From Parvibaculum sp. (lineage in GTDB: Bacteria > Pseudomonadota > Alphaproteobacteria > Parvibaculales > Parvibaculaceae), in assembly GCA_020062605.1 (NCBI GenBank), contig JAGUWA010000339.1, positions 1 to 12,545 of the forward strand: 12,545 bases of DNA, read 5' to 3'. The notes beneath the pieces were generated by a model that saw only the letters and a list, made by a program, of their open reading frames with translations, searched no databases and was not told where the DNA came from. Positions 7,191 to 12,545 of this stretch are shown here, one piece after another. How positions within the stretch are numbered: the first letter of the stretch is position 1; every line of letters begins with the position of its first letter. The position numbers and the translations under genes were made by a program.

Positions 7191-7457
7191 ATGAGCAAAC
7201 TCGATTCGTCTGTGGAGCGCTTTTCAGGCGCGCTGGACAGGCTGGAAGCGACCATCAACCGGCAGGTACAGCGGGCCCAGGCGGCCCGTCGGCTGCAGGA
7301 AGAGGTGGATACGCTGAAGGAGGACCGCTCGGAGCTCGCCGAGGAACTCGACCAGCTCAAGGCTGAGGCGCGGCGGCTGAACGAACTCAACGAGCGGGCC
7401 TCCGAAACGCTTGCCGACGCAATCGAAGGCATCAGGGAAGTTCTCGCCGAAGGCTGA
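7191..7457 (+). CDS. Small coiled-coil protein, DUF4164-like
   Basis: An 88-residue, highly charged, almost wholly helical protein with no signal peptide or membrane segment. From about residue 12 to 78 it shows the heptad-like pattern of a coiled coil rich in Glu, Leu, Arg and Ala (for example LQEEVDTLKEDRSELAEELD). Its position directly before zapA, with 25 bases between them, is the usual place of DUF4164 genes in alphaproteobacteria, which is the main ground for the family call. The ATG at 7191 is chosen because it follows the predicted promoter and leader and is preceded by CGGGAACGAC, a weak Shine–Dalgarno. The frame stays open much further upstream, but that extension crosses the promoter and is rich in Gly and Pro. 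A role alongside ZapA in division is inferred from context only. Confidence 0.75.
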   Translation: MSKLDSSVERFSGALDRLEATINRQVQRAQAARRLQEEVDTLKEDRSELAEELDQLKAEARRLNELNERASETLADAIEGIREVLAEG

Positions 7458-7482
7458 AAGGCCCGGCCGGAAAGGAAATTTC

Positions 7483-7842
7483 ATGGGACAGGTCAAGGTC
7501 TCGATCAACGATCGCTCCTACACGGTTGCCTGCGGCGATGGCGAGGAGGATCACGTCCGCGAACTCGCTTCCTACATCAACAAGCACGTGACCGACCTTG
7601 CCCAGGCGGTCGGCCAGGTCGGCGATGCCCGGCTTCTCCTTATGGCGGGCCTCCTGGTCGCCGACGAGCTTTCCGAGGCCTATCAGAAGACGAAAATGCT
7701 GGAGCAGGAGATCGAGAATCTCAGCGGATCTCGCGCTTCGGCGCTCGAGCGCACGCGCGAAGCCGAGGATTCTCTTGCCGACGTGCTGGACGATGCGGCG
7801 CGGCGTATTGAGGATCTCGCCAAGCGGATCGAGGCGGCGTGA
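7483..7842 (+). CDS. zapA: Cell division protein ZapA
   Basis: A 119-residue ZapA, the small cytoplasmic protein that binds FtsZ filaments and promotes their bundling at the Z ring. The N-terminal globular head has the family pattern VSINDRSYTVACGDGEE (6–22), followed by HVRELASYINKHV and GQVGDARLLLMAGLLVADEL. The C-terminal part (about 62–119) is a charged coiled coil for dimer and tetramer formation. The ATG at 7483 is favoured over an upstream ATG at 7411 (24 residues earlier) because AAAGGA lies 6–7 bases ahead and the head domain starts at once. The upstream ATG lies inside the preceding gene. Cotranscription with the DUF4164-like gene is likely. The 6S RNA gene begins about 70 bases downstream. 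Confidence 0.93.
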   Translation: MGQVKVSINDRSYTVACGDGEEDHVRELASYINKHVTDLAQAVGQVGDARLLLMAGLLVADELSEAYQKTKMLEQEIENLSGSRASALERTREAEDSLADVLDDAARRIEDLAKRIEAA

Positions 7843-7874
7843 CATTCTGCGCTCGCCCCTTTTCTCTATTTGGC

Positions 7875-7906
7875 TTGACCGGGGACCGTTTCGTCCCAGA
7901 TAGAAT
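7875..7906 (+). promoter_or_regulatory. Candidate 6S RNA promoter
   Basis: A TAGAAT -10 (7901–7906) lies 7 bases before the GGG that opens the 6S closing stem at 7913. The best -35, TTGACC (7875–7880), is 20 bases away, longer than ideal. Reading the -10 as GATAGA (7899–7904) gives an 18-base spacer instead. Confidence 0.45.
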
Positions 7907-7912
7907 GGGATC

Positions 7913-8067
7913 GGGTACTGCCCTTCTCGTCAGGAATAATTACTCTCGGGGCCTTACGCTCCTCAAGGGAGCTGTCCCTGAGGGAGGCCGTGGCCTCCTT
8001 CAAACGGCGCCCACCTACGTTAGTAGGTCTCCGAGGAACGACATTCCGACGGTTGCGGTGGTCCCAC
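7913..8067 (+). ncRNA. ssrS: 6S RNA (SsrS)
   Basis: 6S RNA binds the housekeeping RNA polymerase holoenzyme by mimicking an open promoter. The call rests on location and hand folding. The location is between zapA and the 5-formyltetrahydrofolate cyclo-ligase gene, its standard place in alphaproteobacteria (ssrS–ygfA linkage also holds in E. coli). GGGTACTGCC (7913–7922) pairs with GGTGGTCCC (8057–8065) with one bulge and two wobbles. CGTCAGGAAT (7928–7937) pairs with ATTCCGACG (8043–8051) with a single bulged A. CTCGG (7945–7949) pairs with CCGAG (8031–8035). The centre holds local hairpins at 7961–7983, 7983–7998 (GGAGGCC/GGCCTCC) and 8013–8028 (ACCTAC/GTAGGT). The rod with a central open region is about 155 nt, typical for the family. 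A short T run (8068–8071) follows. Exact ends are estimates. Confidence 0.85.
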
Positions 8068-8086
8068 TTTTCCCATCCCGGTTCGC

Positions 8087-8683
8087 ATGAGTGCCGAAGC
8101 TAAACAGCGCGCGCGGGAAGCTGCGCGGCGGCGGCGAGACAGTGCACACGCGGCGCTGAAGGCGACCGCGCCGGCGCTTATCGCTTCCAATTTCCTCGCT
8201 TCCGTCCCCCTTGCGGAGGGAAGCTGCATTGCCGGATATGCGGCGATCGGCAGCGAGGCGGATCCTGCCGAACTCCTTCTCCGGCTTTCGGGGCGGGGGC
8301 ATCCATGCGTGTTGCCCCGCGTCGCGACGCGAGGCATGCCGCTTGTCTTCAATGTCTGGCAACCGGGCGACGAACTGGTGCCGGGCGATCACGGGACGCG
8401 CGAACCGAAGCCGGATGCGCCGGAAGCGCGGCCCGACATCGTGTTGGTGCCGCTTCTGGCTTTCGACGCGTATGGGCGCCGGCTCGGCTATGGAGGAGGA
8501 TACTACGACCGGACGCTTGAGAAGCTGCGGAATGAGGGGAACTGCGTCGTCGCCGTCGGGGTTGCCTTTTCGGCGCAGGAAGCTCAAGACCTGCCGGAAG
8601 AGGACTTCGACGCCCGTCTCGACTGGGTCGTGACGGAAAAAGGCGCCAAGGCGTTCGGCCTGGTCGCTGGAGGACAAGCATGA
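8087..8683 (+). CDS. ygfA: 5-formyltetrahydrofolate cyclo-ligase
   Basis: A 198-residue 5-FCL (methenyltetrahydrofolate synthetase), which uses ATP to turn 5-formyl-THF into 5,10-methenyl-THF and so returns stored folate to the one-carbon pool. The N-terminal basic helix (KQRAREAARRRR, 6–17) and YAAIGSE (51–57) fit the family. The hallmark is PLLAFDAYGRRLGYGGGYYD at 122–141, the ATP/phosphate-binding signature. EPKPD at 106–110 is also conserved. The ATG follows the 6S RNA 3' end by about 20 bases and has no clear Shine–Dalgarno (ATCCCGGTTCGC-ATG). The gene is therefore probably read through from the 6S promoter or translated inefficiently. Its last codons overlap the YmdB gene by 4 bases (ATGA). 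Confidence 0.93.
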   Translation: MSAEAKQRAREAARRRRDSAHAALKATAPALIASNFLASVPLAEGSCIAGYAAIGSEADPAELLLRLSGRGHPCVLPRVATRGMPLVFNVWQPGDELVPGDHGTREPKPDAPEARPDIVLVPLLAFDAYGRRLGYGGGYYDRTLEKLRNEGNCVVAVGVAFSAQEAQDLPEEDFDARLDWVVTEKGAKAFGLVAGGQA

Positions 8684-9492
8684 GACTGCTCTTCATGGGC
8701 GACATCGTAGGGCGGAGCGGGCGCGACGCGCTGATTGCGGAACTCCCGGCCTTGCGGCGGGAGCTCGGGCTCGATTTCGTAGTGGTGAATGGCGAGAACG
8801 CGGCAGGCGGGTTCGGCATTACTGGCGCGATCTGCGACGAGATTTTCGACGCGGGCGCCGACGTCATCACGCTTGGCAACCATTCCTGGGACCAGCGCGA
8901 GGCGCTGGTGCATATCGAGCGGGAGCCGCGTCTCGTGCGGCCGGCGAACTATCCTTCGGGTACGCCGGGCCGGGGTGCGGCGCTCGTGGAAGCAGCTTCG
9001 GGCGCGCGGGTTCTCGTCGTGAACGCGCTCGGCCGCGTTTTCATGGAAGCGCTGGACTGCCCCTTCGAGGCGATCGACCGTCAGATTTCAGCCTGCCCGC
9101 TCGGCGAGGCTGCCGATGCGATCATCGTCGACATGCATGCCGAGGCAACATCGGAAAAGATGGCGATGGGGCATCACTGCGACGGGCGTGTATCGCTCGT
9201 CGTCGGGACGCATAGCCATGTGCCGACGGCCGACGCACAGATCCTGCCCGGCGGCACGGCCTATCAGACGGATGCCGGCATGTGCGGCGACTATAATTCC
9301 GTTATCGGCATGGAGAAGGATGAGCCGCTGAACCGCTTCCTGACGCGTATTCCGAGCGGACGTTTCCAGCCCGCGCTCGGCCCGGCGACGCTTTGCGGCG
9401 TGTTCGTGGAAACGGACGGTTCGGGGCTTGCGCGCCGCGTGGAGCCGGTTCGGATCGGTGGCCGTCTCGCCCAGGTTCTGCCGGAGGTCTGA
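8680..9492 (+). CDS. YmdB/TIGR00282-family metallophosphoesterase
   Basis: A 270-residue calcineurin-like phosphoesterase of the YmdB type. Characterised members are dinuclear-metal enzymes that hydrolyse cyclic nucleotides (2',3'-cNMPs, and 3',5'-cAMP in some). The physiological substrate here is unknown. Metal-site motifs: GDIVGRSGR at 7–15 (Asp8), VNGENAAGGFG at 36–46 (Glu39, Asn40), GNHSWD at 66–71 (Asn67, catalytic His68), DMHAE at 151–155 (His153) and GTHSHVPTAD at 176–185 (His178, His180). DAGMCGDYNSVIGM at 198–211 is a further family block. No signal peptide, so cytoplasmic. It starts inside the end of the cyclo-ligase gene (ATGA overlap), indicating coupled translation, and is followed 4 bases after its stop by the glycosyltransferase. 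Confidence 0.92.
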   Translation: MRLLFMGDIVGRSGRDALIAELPALRRELGLDFVVVNGENAAGGFGITGAICDEIFDAGADVITLGNHSWDQREALVHIEREPRLVRPANYPSGTPGRGAALVEAASGARVLVVNALGRVFMEALDCPFEAIDRQISACPLGEAADAIIVDMHAEATSEKMAMGHHCDGRVSLVVGTHSHVPTADAQILPGGTAYQTDAGMCGDYNSVIGMEKDEPLNRFLTRIPSGRFQPALGPATLCGVFVETDGSGLARRVEPVRIGGRLAQVLPEV

Positions 9493-9496
9493 AGCC

Positions 9497-10522
9497 ATGC
9501 GGATCGTGCTTGTCGGCAATTTCAATGAAAAACGCGCCGGCGCGAATTTCTACGCAACGGTCCGCAAGCTTGCCAACGGCTTCATTCGAAACGGTCATCA
9601 GGTGATGACATTCAGTGATCGCGATGTCGCGCGCGAAGTGCACAAGTGGGGCATCGGCCGCGGGGGCGATGCGCATGCGAACGAGCGGCTGCTCGAACTC
9701 TGCTCGAATTTTCGTCCGGAGCTTCTTGTTCTCTTCCATGCAGACAAGATTTCAAACGACACGGTGCGCGAACTGCGCGCGATACTTCCATCGCTTCGTG
9801 TCTGCATGGTCAATATCGATGCGCTTTTTTTGTCGGAGAACGTTGCACGCATCCGCCGCTTTGCGGAGGTTGCGGATGCGACTTTCATCACGACGGCGGG
9901 CGACCGCCTCGACGCATTCGTCACGCCGACGCATTCGCTTGCCTTCATTCCGAACCCTGCCGATCCCTCGATCGATACACTGCAATGCTTTGCGGGTGGC
10001 GATCAGCCCTTCGATTTCCTTTGCGCGGTCGGTGCCGAAACGTCGTCCACGCCGCGCGGAAAGTTCCTGCGCGAGATTGAGGCGCGTGTGCCGGAAGCAC
10101 GATGCGCGTTTTACGGGCTCGACGAGCGCTCCGCGGTGCAGGGCATGGCCTACTACGATGCTATCGGCTCCGCCCGGATGGGGCTCAATCTCAACCGGGA
10201 AGAGGGCTACCCGCTCTATTCCTCCGATCGCTTCGCGCAATATGCGGGTAATGGACTGCTCGTCTTCGTTGCGCGATCAACCGGATATGATGAGATATTT
10301 TCGGACGACGAATTCGCCTTCTATCGCGATCTCGAGGAACTTGCGGACAAGCTTCGCCATTTTCTGAAGAACGATGGCGAGCGTCAGCGCATCGCGCGCA
10401 ACGGTCATGAGCGCTATCACGCCTTTTTCAGCGAACGGCTGGTCGCGCGATATATCGAGGACGTGATGGCGGGCGGCGCGCTTTCGCATGCCTATGCCTG
10501 GCCGACGGAAGTCCACAAATAA
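9497..10522 (+). CDS. CgeB-like family 1 glycosyltransferase
   Basis: A 341-residue soluble protein with a GT-B style layout. The N-terminal half opens with a Rossmann strand (MRIVLVGNFNEKRAGANFY) and contains NIDALF (107–111) and IPNPADPSID (151–160). The C-terminal half carries the CgeB/glyco_trans_1_2 type block: GYPLYSSDRFAQYAGNGLLV at 237–256, followed by GYDEIFSDDEFAFY (263–276), LEELADKL, and RIARNGHERYHAFFS (298–312). The donor sugar and acceptor cannot be read from sequence; a surface polysaccharide or glycoprotein role is typical but unproven. The ATG at 9497 is chosen over one at 9428 because GGAGGT lies 8 bases upstream and the Rossmann strand begins at once. The gene looks less GC-rich than its neighbours (27 of 60 bases G/C at 9781–9840). 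It contains a seven-T run at 9825–9831 and interrupts a run of housekeeping genes. Confidence 0.8.
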   Translation: MRIVLVGNFNEKRAGANFYATVRKLANGFIRNGHQVMTFSDRDVAREVHKWGIGRGGDAHANERLLELCSNFRPELLVLFHADKISNDTVRELRAILPSLRVCMVNIDALFLSENVARIRRFAEVADATFITTAGDRLDAFVTPTHSLAFIPNPADPSIDTLQCFAGGDQPFDFLCAVGAETSSTPRGKFLREIEARVPEARCAFYGLDERSAVQGMAYYDAIGSARMGLNLNREEGYPLYSSDRFAQYAGNGLLVFVARSTGYDEIFSDDEFAFYRDLEELADKLRHFLKNDGERQRIARNGHERYHAFFSERLVARYIEDVMAGGALSHAYAWPTEVHK

Positions 10523-10535
10523 AGCGAGAAGCAGA

Positions 10536-10592
10536 ACCGCCCCGTCTTCCTTGCCGCCGAGGTGGGTGAGGCGGACAGGAGGGCGGGGCGGT
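10536..10592. repeat. Long imperfect inverted repeat after the glycosyltransferase gene
   Basis: ACCGCCCCG (10536–10544) and CGGGGCGGT (10584–10592) pair perfectly. Pairing extends inward through TCTTCCT (10545–10551) with AGGAGGG (10577–10583) using two wobbles, about 16 bp in all. An inner CCGCC/GGCGG stem lies at 10554–10558 / 10570–10574. It starts 14 bases after the stop codon, so it may end the glycosyltransferase message, but no T tract follows on the plus strand. On the minus strand the next bases are pyrimidine-rich. Confidence 0.55.
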
Positions 10593-10694
10593 GTGCCTTC
10601 GCGTGGATTGCGTTGGCTTTTCCGGCGCGGGCTGGGCGGGGGCCGCGAGCCGGTCTTCTGCAAGTGCCGCCGTCTTCTAGGGAAAGCTGGGCAA

Positions 10695-10721
10695 ACCTCC
10701 CCGTCCGGCGACAGGGGAAGT
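10695..10721. repeat. Imperfect inverted repeat
   Basis: ACCTCCCCGTC and GACAGGGGAAGT fold around CGGC with one mismatch and one bulged A. GC-rich intergenic hairpins of this style are often dispersed repeats in alphaproteobacteria. Whether this one recurs in the genome cannot be seen here. Confidence 0.4.
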
Positions 10722-10734
10722 CTGGCCGGCAAAT

Positions 10735-10783
10735 GTTAAGTGCACGTTAAACGAGCATAAAAAAGTTAAAAACACGTTATACG
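10735..10783. promoter_or_regulatory. Two tandem CtrA-like boxes upstream of yebC
   Basis: The alphaproteobacterial cell-cycle regulator CtrA binds TTAA-N7-TTAA(C). Here TTAA-N7-TTAA lies at 10736–10750 and TTAA-N7-TTAT at 10766–10780, exactly 30 bases apart. The enclosing 19-base units (10735–10753 and 10765–10783) match at 15 positions. The second copy also contains the palindrome ACACGT-TAT-ACGTGT (10772–10786). They lie about 95 and 65 bases upstream of the predicted yebC transcription start. CtrA is the best candidate binder; another response regulator is possible. Confidence 0.5.
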
Positions 10784-10809
10784 TGTATCCGGTTGCATGC
10801 CGTGCGCTA

Positions 10810-10838
10810 TGGATTTTGCCGGGTGTGCCTTCTATAAA
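10810..10838 (+). promoter_or_regulatory. Candidate yebC promoter
   Basis: TATAAA (10833–10838) is a good -10. The hexamer 17 bases upstream, TGGATT (10810–10815), is a poor -35, as expected for a promoter that may depend on an activator. Transcription would start near 10845. Confidence 0.4.
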
Positions 10839-10881
10839 GGCGCAAATTTCAAGAGCTATTCGAAAGGCTTTCGGAGGCGGA

Positions 10882-11628
10882 ATGGCCGGCCACTCGCAAT
10901 TCAAGAACATCATGTACCGCAAGGGCGCGCAGGATAAGAAGCGCGCCAAGCTGTTCGCCAAGCTCGCCAAGGAAATCACCGTGGCGGCGAAAATGGGCTT
11001 GCCCGACCCCGAATATAATCCGCGCCTGCGGGCTGCTATCCAGGCGGCGCGCGCGGAAAACATGCCGAAAGACAATATCGAACGCGCGATCAAAAAGAGC
11101 ACGGATCAGGGCGGCGAGAATTACGAAGAAGTGCGGTATGAGGGCTTTGGACCCGGAGGCATCGGCGTCATCGTCGAAACGCTGACCGACAACCGCAACC
11201 GGACGGCCGGTGAAGTTCGCTCCATCTTCTCCAAGAATGGCGGCAATCTCGGTGAGACGGGCTCGGTCTCCTTCATGTTCGACCGCCTTGGCCTGATCGA
11301 ATATCCAGCCGAAGCGGCGAGCGCCGATGACATGCTTGAAGCGGCGATCGACGCGGGCGCAGACGATTGCCAGTCTGGTGGCGAAGCACATGAACTCTAT
11401 TGTGCGCCGGATGCACTGCATGAGGTTGCCTCGGCTCTAGAGACGAAGTTTGGCGAACCGCGCGCGGCGCGAATCGTCTGGAAGCCGCAGAACACCATCG
11501 CTCTCGACGACGAGAAGGCGGAGACCGTCTTCAAGATGCTCGAAGCGCTGGACGACAATGACGATGTGCAGCAGGTTTATGCGAACTTCGAAATGTCCGA
11601 TTCGGTCCTGGAGAAGATGTCCGCCTGA
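10882..11628 (+). CDS. yebC: YebC/PmpR family protein (TACO1-like)
   Basis: A 248-residue YebC-family protein. It opens MAGHSQFKNIMYRKGAQDKK and continues with KLAKEITVAAKMG and NPRLRAAIQAARAENMPKDN, the conserved N-terminal domain. The middle contains EEVRYEGFGPGGIGVIVE and TDNRNRTAGEVRSIFSKNGG, and the C-terminal domain ends EMSDSVLEKMSA. Family members have been described both as DNA-binding transcription regulators (PmpR) and as ribosome-associated factors that relieve stalling (TACO1 and YebC work), so the exact role here is open. The ATG at 10882 has GGAGG 4–5 bases ahead. An in-frame ATG at 10783 would add 33 residues across the promoter and is rejected. Its place before ruvC-ruvA is the common bacterial arrangement; the 95-base gap with its own SOS box suggests ruvC can be expressed separately. 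Confidence 0.95.
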   Translation: MAGHSQFKNIMYRKGAQDKKRAKLFAKLAKEITVAAKMGLPDPEYNPRLRAAIQAARAENMPKDNIERAIKKSTDQGGENYEEVRYEGFGPGGIGVIVETLTDNRNRTAGEVRSIFSKNGGNLGETGSVSFMFDRLGLIEYPAEAASADDMLEAAIDAGADDCQSGGEAHELYCAPDALHEVASALETKFGEPRAARIVWKPQNTIALDDEKAETVFKMLEALDDNDDVQQVYANFEMSDSVLEKMSA

Positions 11629-11676
11629 CGGGCTCGCGCGGATGTCGCTCTCCCGGCGGCGGGCATAAACCGGACG

Positions 11677-11691
11677 GTTCCGGCCTTGTTC
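11677..11691 (+). promoter_or_regulatory. SOS box (LexA site, alphaproteobacterial type) upstream of ruvC
   Basis: GTTC-CGGCCTT-GTTC is an exact GTTC-N7-GTTC, the direct-repeat LexA operator known from alphaproteobacteria. It ends 32 bases before the ruvC ATG, in the short yebC–ruvC gap. ruv genes are SOS-induced in many bacteria, so site and target agree. A possible -10 (CATAAA, 11664–11669) lies just upstream, which would put the box over the transcription start. Confidence 0.75.
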
Positions 11692-11723
11692 AGGGCGGGG
11701 CCGGGCACAAGGACTTCCCGTTC

Positions 11724-12251
11724 ATGCCGGCATCGTTCAGATATCTCGGCATCGATCCCGGCCTCACCGCAACGGGGTGGGGCGTGATCGGCGTGCAGGG
11801 GTTGAAACTAATCCATATTGCGAACGGCACGATCTCATCCAATGCACGGCTGAGCATCGCCGAGCGTCTGGTCGAGATCGAGGCGGGACTCGTTCGGGTC
11901 ATCGCCGAGCACCTGCCGGATGCGGCTGCGGTCGAACAGGCTTTCGTCGCGCGCGATGCTTCGGCGGCGTTGAAGCTTGGACAGGCGCGCGCCATTGCGC
12001 TCCTCGTTGCCGCTCGGGCGGGGCTCGCGGTTGCGGAATACGCGCCCAACCACGTCAAGAAGTCCGTCGTCGGCGCGGGCCATGCCGACAAGGCGCAGAT
12101 AAGGCTCATGGTCGAAATGCTGCTGCCGGGCTCGAAAGCCGCCACCGAACACGCTGCCGACGCGCTCGCCATCGCAATCGCCCACGCGCATTCGGGTGCC
12201 GCGAATGAGAGGCTCGCGGCGGCGGTTGCGCGCGACGGAGCGGGCCGATGA
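11724..12251 (+). CDS. ruvC: Holliday junction resolvase RuvC
   Basis: A 175-residue RuvC, the metal-dependent endonuclease that cuts Holliday junctions made during recombinational repair. The RNase H-like acidic site is complete: Asp11 in YLGIDPGLTATGWG (7–20), Glu71 in VEQAF (70–74), and His143/Asp146 in EHAADALAIAIAHAH (142–156). DASAALKLGQARA (78–90) and YAPNHVKKSVVG (106–117) are conserved family blocks for dimer and DNA contacts. The ATG at 11724 follows AAGGA by about 11 bases, a loose Shine–Dalgarno. The stop overlaps the ruvA start (ATGA, 12248–12251), so the two are coupled. Expression is probably under LexA through the box upstream. Confidence 0.96.
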   Translation: MPASFRYLGIDPGLTATGWGVIGVQGLKLIHIANGTISSNARLSIAERLVEIEAGLVRVIAEHLPDAAAVEQAFVARDASAALKLGQARAIALLVAARAGLAVAEYAPNHVKKSVVGAGHADKAQIRLMVEMLLPGSKAATEHAADALAIAIAHAHSGAANERLAAAVARDGAGR

Positions 12252-12545
12252 TCGGGAAGCTCAAAGGCATCGTCGATTCCTCGGGCGAGGACTGGGTTGT
12301 CATCGACGTCGGCGGTGTCGGCTATCACGTCACCTGCTCGCGCCGGACCTTGCAGAACCTTCCTGCGTCCGGCGGTGCGGTTACGCTTTCCATCGAGACG
12401 AAAGTGAGCGACGAGGCGATCCGCCTCATCGGTTTCGAGAGCGACGCCGAGCGCGACTGGTTCCGCCTGCTGCTCGGTGTGCAGGGCGTCGGCACGCGCG
12501 TGGCGCTGGGTGTGCTCGGTACGCTCGCGCCCACGGATCTCGCCC
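12248..12545 (+). CDS. ruvA: Holliday junction helicase subunit RuvA, 3' end outside window
   Basis: The first 99 codons of RuvA, the tetrameric junction-binding protein that loads the RuvB motor. It opens MIGKLKGIVDSSGEDWVVID (domain I, OB fold) with VGGVGYHVTCS (21–31). The acidic pin region is at Asp55/Glu56 in VSDEAIRLIGF (53–63), which in RuvA separates the junction strands. The first helix-hairpin-helix of domain II is visible as GVQGVGTRVALGVLGTL (77–93). The open frame runs to the window edge without a stop; the second hairpin and RuvB-binding domain III lie outside. The start overlaps the end of ruvC by 4 bases. ruvB would be expected next but is not in view. Confidence 0.96.
   Translation, partial: MIGKLKGIVDSSGEDWVVIDVGGVGYHVTCSRRTLQNLPASGGAVTLSIETKVSDEAIRLIGFESDAERDWFRLLLGVQGVGTRVALGVLGTLAPTDLA

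Larger units (their letters stand above)
10523..10881. other. Intergenic region before yebC
   Basis: These 359 bases hold no gene I can support. The first part (to about 10730) is very GC-rich with two inverted repeats. The part from about 10731 to 10790 is sharply AT-rich and carries two CtrA-like boxes. A candidate yebC promoter follows at 10810–10838. Confidence 0.8.

Noticed and set aside
10523..10780. Short open frames in the gap before yebC (for example 10488–10739 on plus, 10277–10732 on minus)
   Set aside because: Arg/Pro/Gly-rich translations spanning hairpins, with no ribosome sites and no family resemblance.
11670..11683. Small hairpin CCGGA-CGGT-TCCGG as a yebC terminator
   Set aside because: Only 5 bp with no T run, and it overlaps the exact LexA box, which explains the sequence better.
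1..12545. CRISPR arrays, insertion sequences, tRNA or rRNA genes, prophage genes
   Set aside because: No regularly spaced repeats, transposase motifs, terminal inverted repeats or tRNA-like folds were seen by reading both strands.

Overview
The window is a GC-rich chromosomal segment that looks alphaproteobacterial. The supporting signs are a small coiled-coil DUF4164-type gene directly before zapA, the order zapA – 6S RNA – 5-formyltetrahydrofolate cyclo-ligase, a GTTC-N7-GTTC box (the alphaproteobacterial LexA site) upstream of ruvC, and TTAA-N7-TTAA boxes like those of CtrA. A Hyphomicrobiales/Parvibaculum-like source is my guess from gene order and cannot be proven here.

Left half (1–6868), all on the minus strand: read in transcription order, tkt, gap, pgk and fba form a compact central-carbon operon (gaps of 22, 19 and 46 bases). 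It interconverts pentose phosphates and triose phosphates, and its last gene is a class I aldolase. A strong stem-loop terminator follows fba. Next come a thiE-like thiamine phosphate synthase gene and, overlapping it by 4 bases, a secreted Sel1-repeat protein gene that runs off the left edge. That Sel1 gene is open to the window edge and contains five complete 36-residue repeats.

Divergent region (6869–7190): about 320 bases between tkt and the rightward genes. It holds a 13-base tandem repeat, a 13-base palindrome just upstream of a good sigma-70-like promoter, and a perfect leader hairpin.

Right half (7191–12545), all on the plus strand: a DUF4164-like coiled-coil protein and zapA (cell division), then a 6S RNA gene that I could fold by hand. 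After it come the cyclo-ligase gene, a YmdB-type metallophosphoesterase (4-base overlap) and a CgeB-like glycosyltransferase that looks like an accessory insertion. A 359-base non-coding gap follows, carrying two inverted repeats and two CtrA-like boxes exactly 30 bases apart. The window ends with a yebC/pmpR family gene, ruvC and the start of ruvA (ruvC/ruvA overlap 4 bases), with an SOS box in front of ruvC.

No mobile element, CRISPR array, tRNA or rRNA was seen. This is mostly ordinary core genome. The points of interest are regulatory (LexA and CtrA-like boxes, 6S RNA, a possible leaderless thiE transcript) plus the out-of-place glycosyltransferase. I did not find a convincing undescribed multi-gene system.
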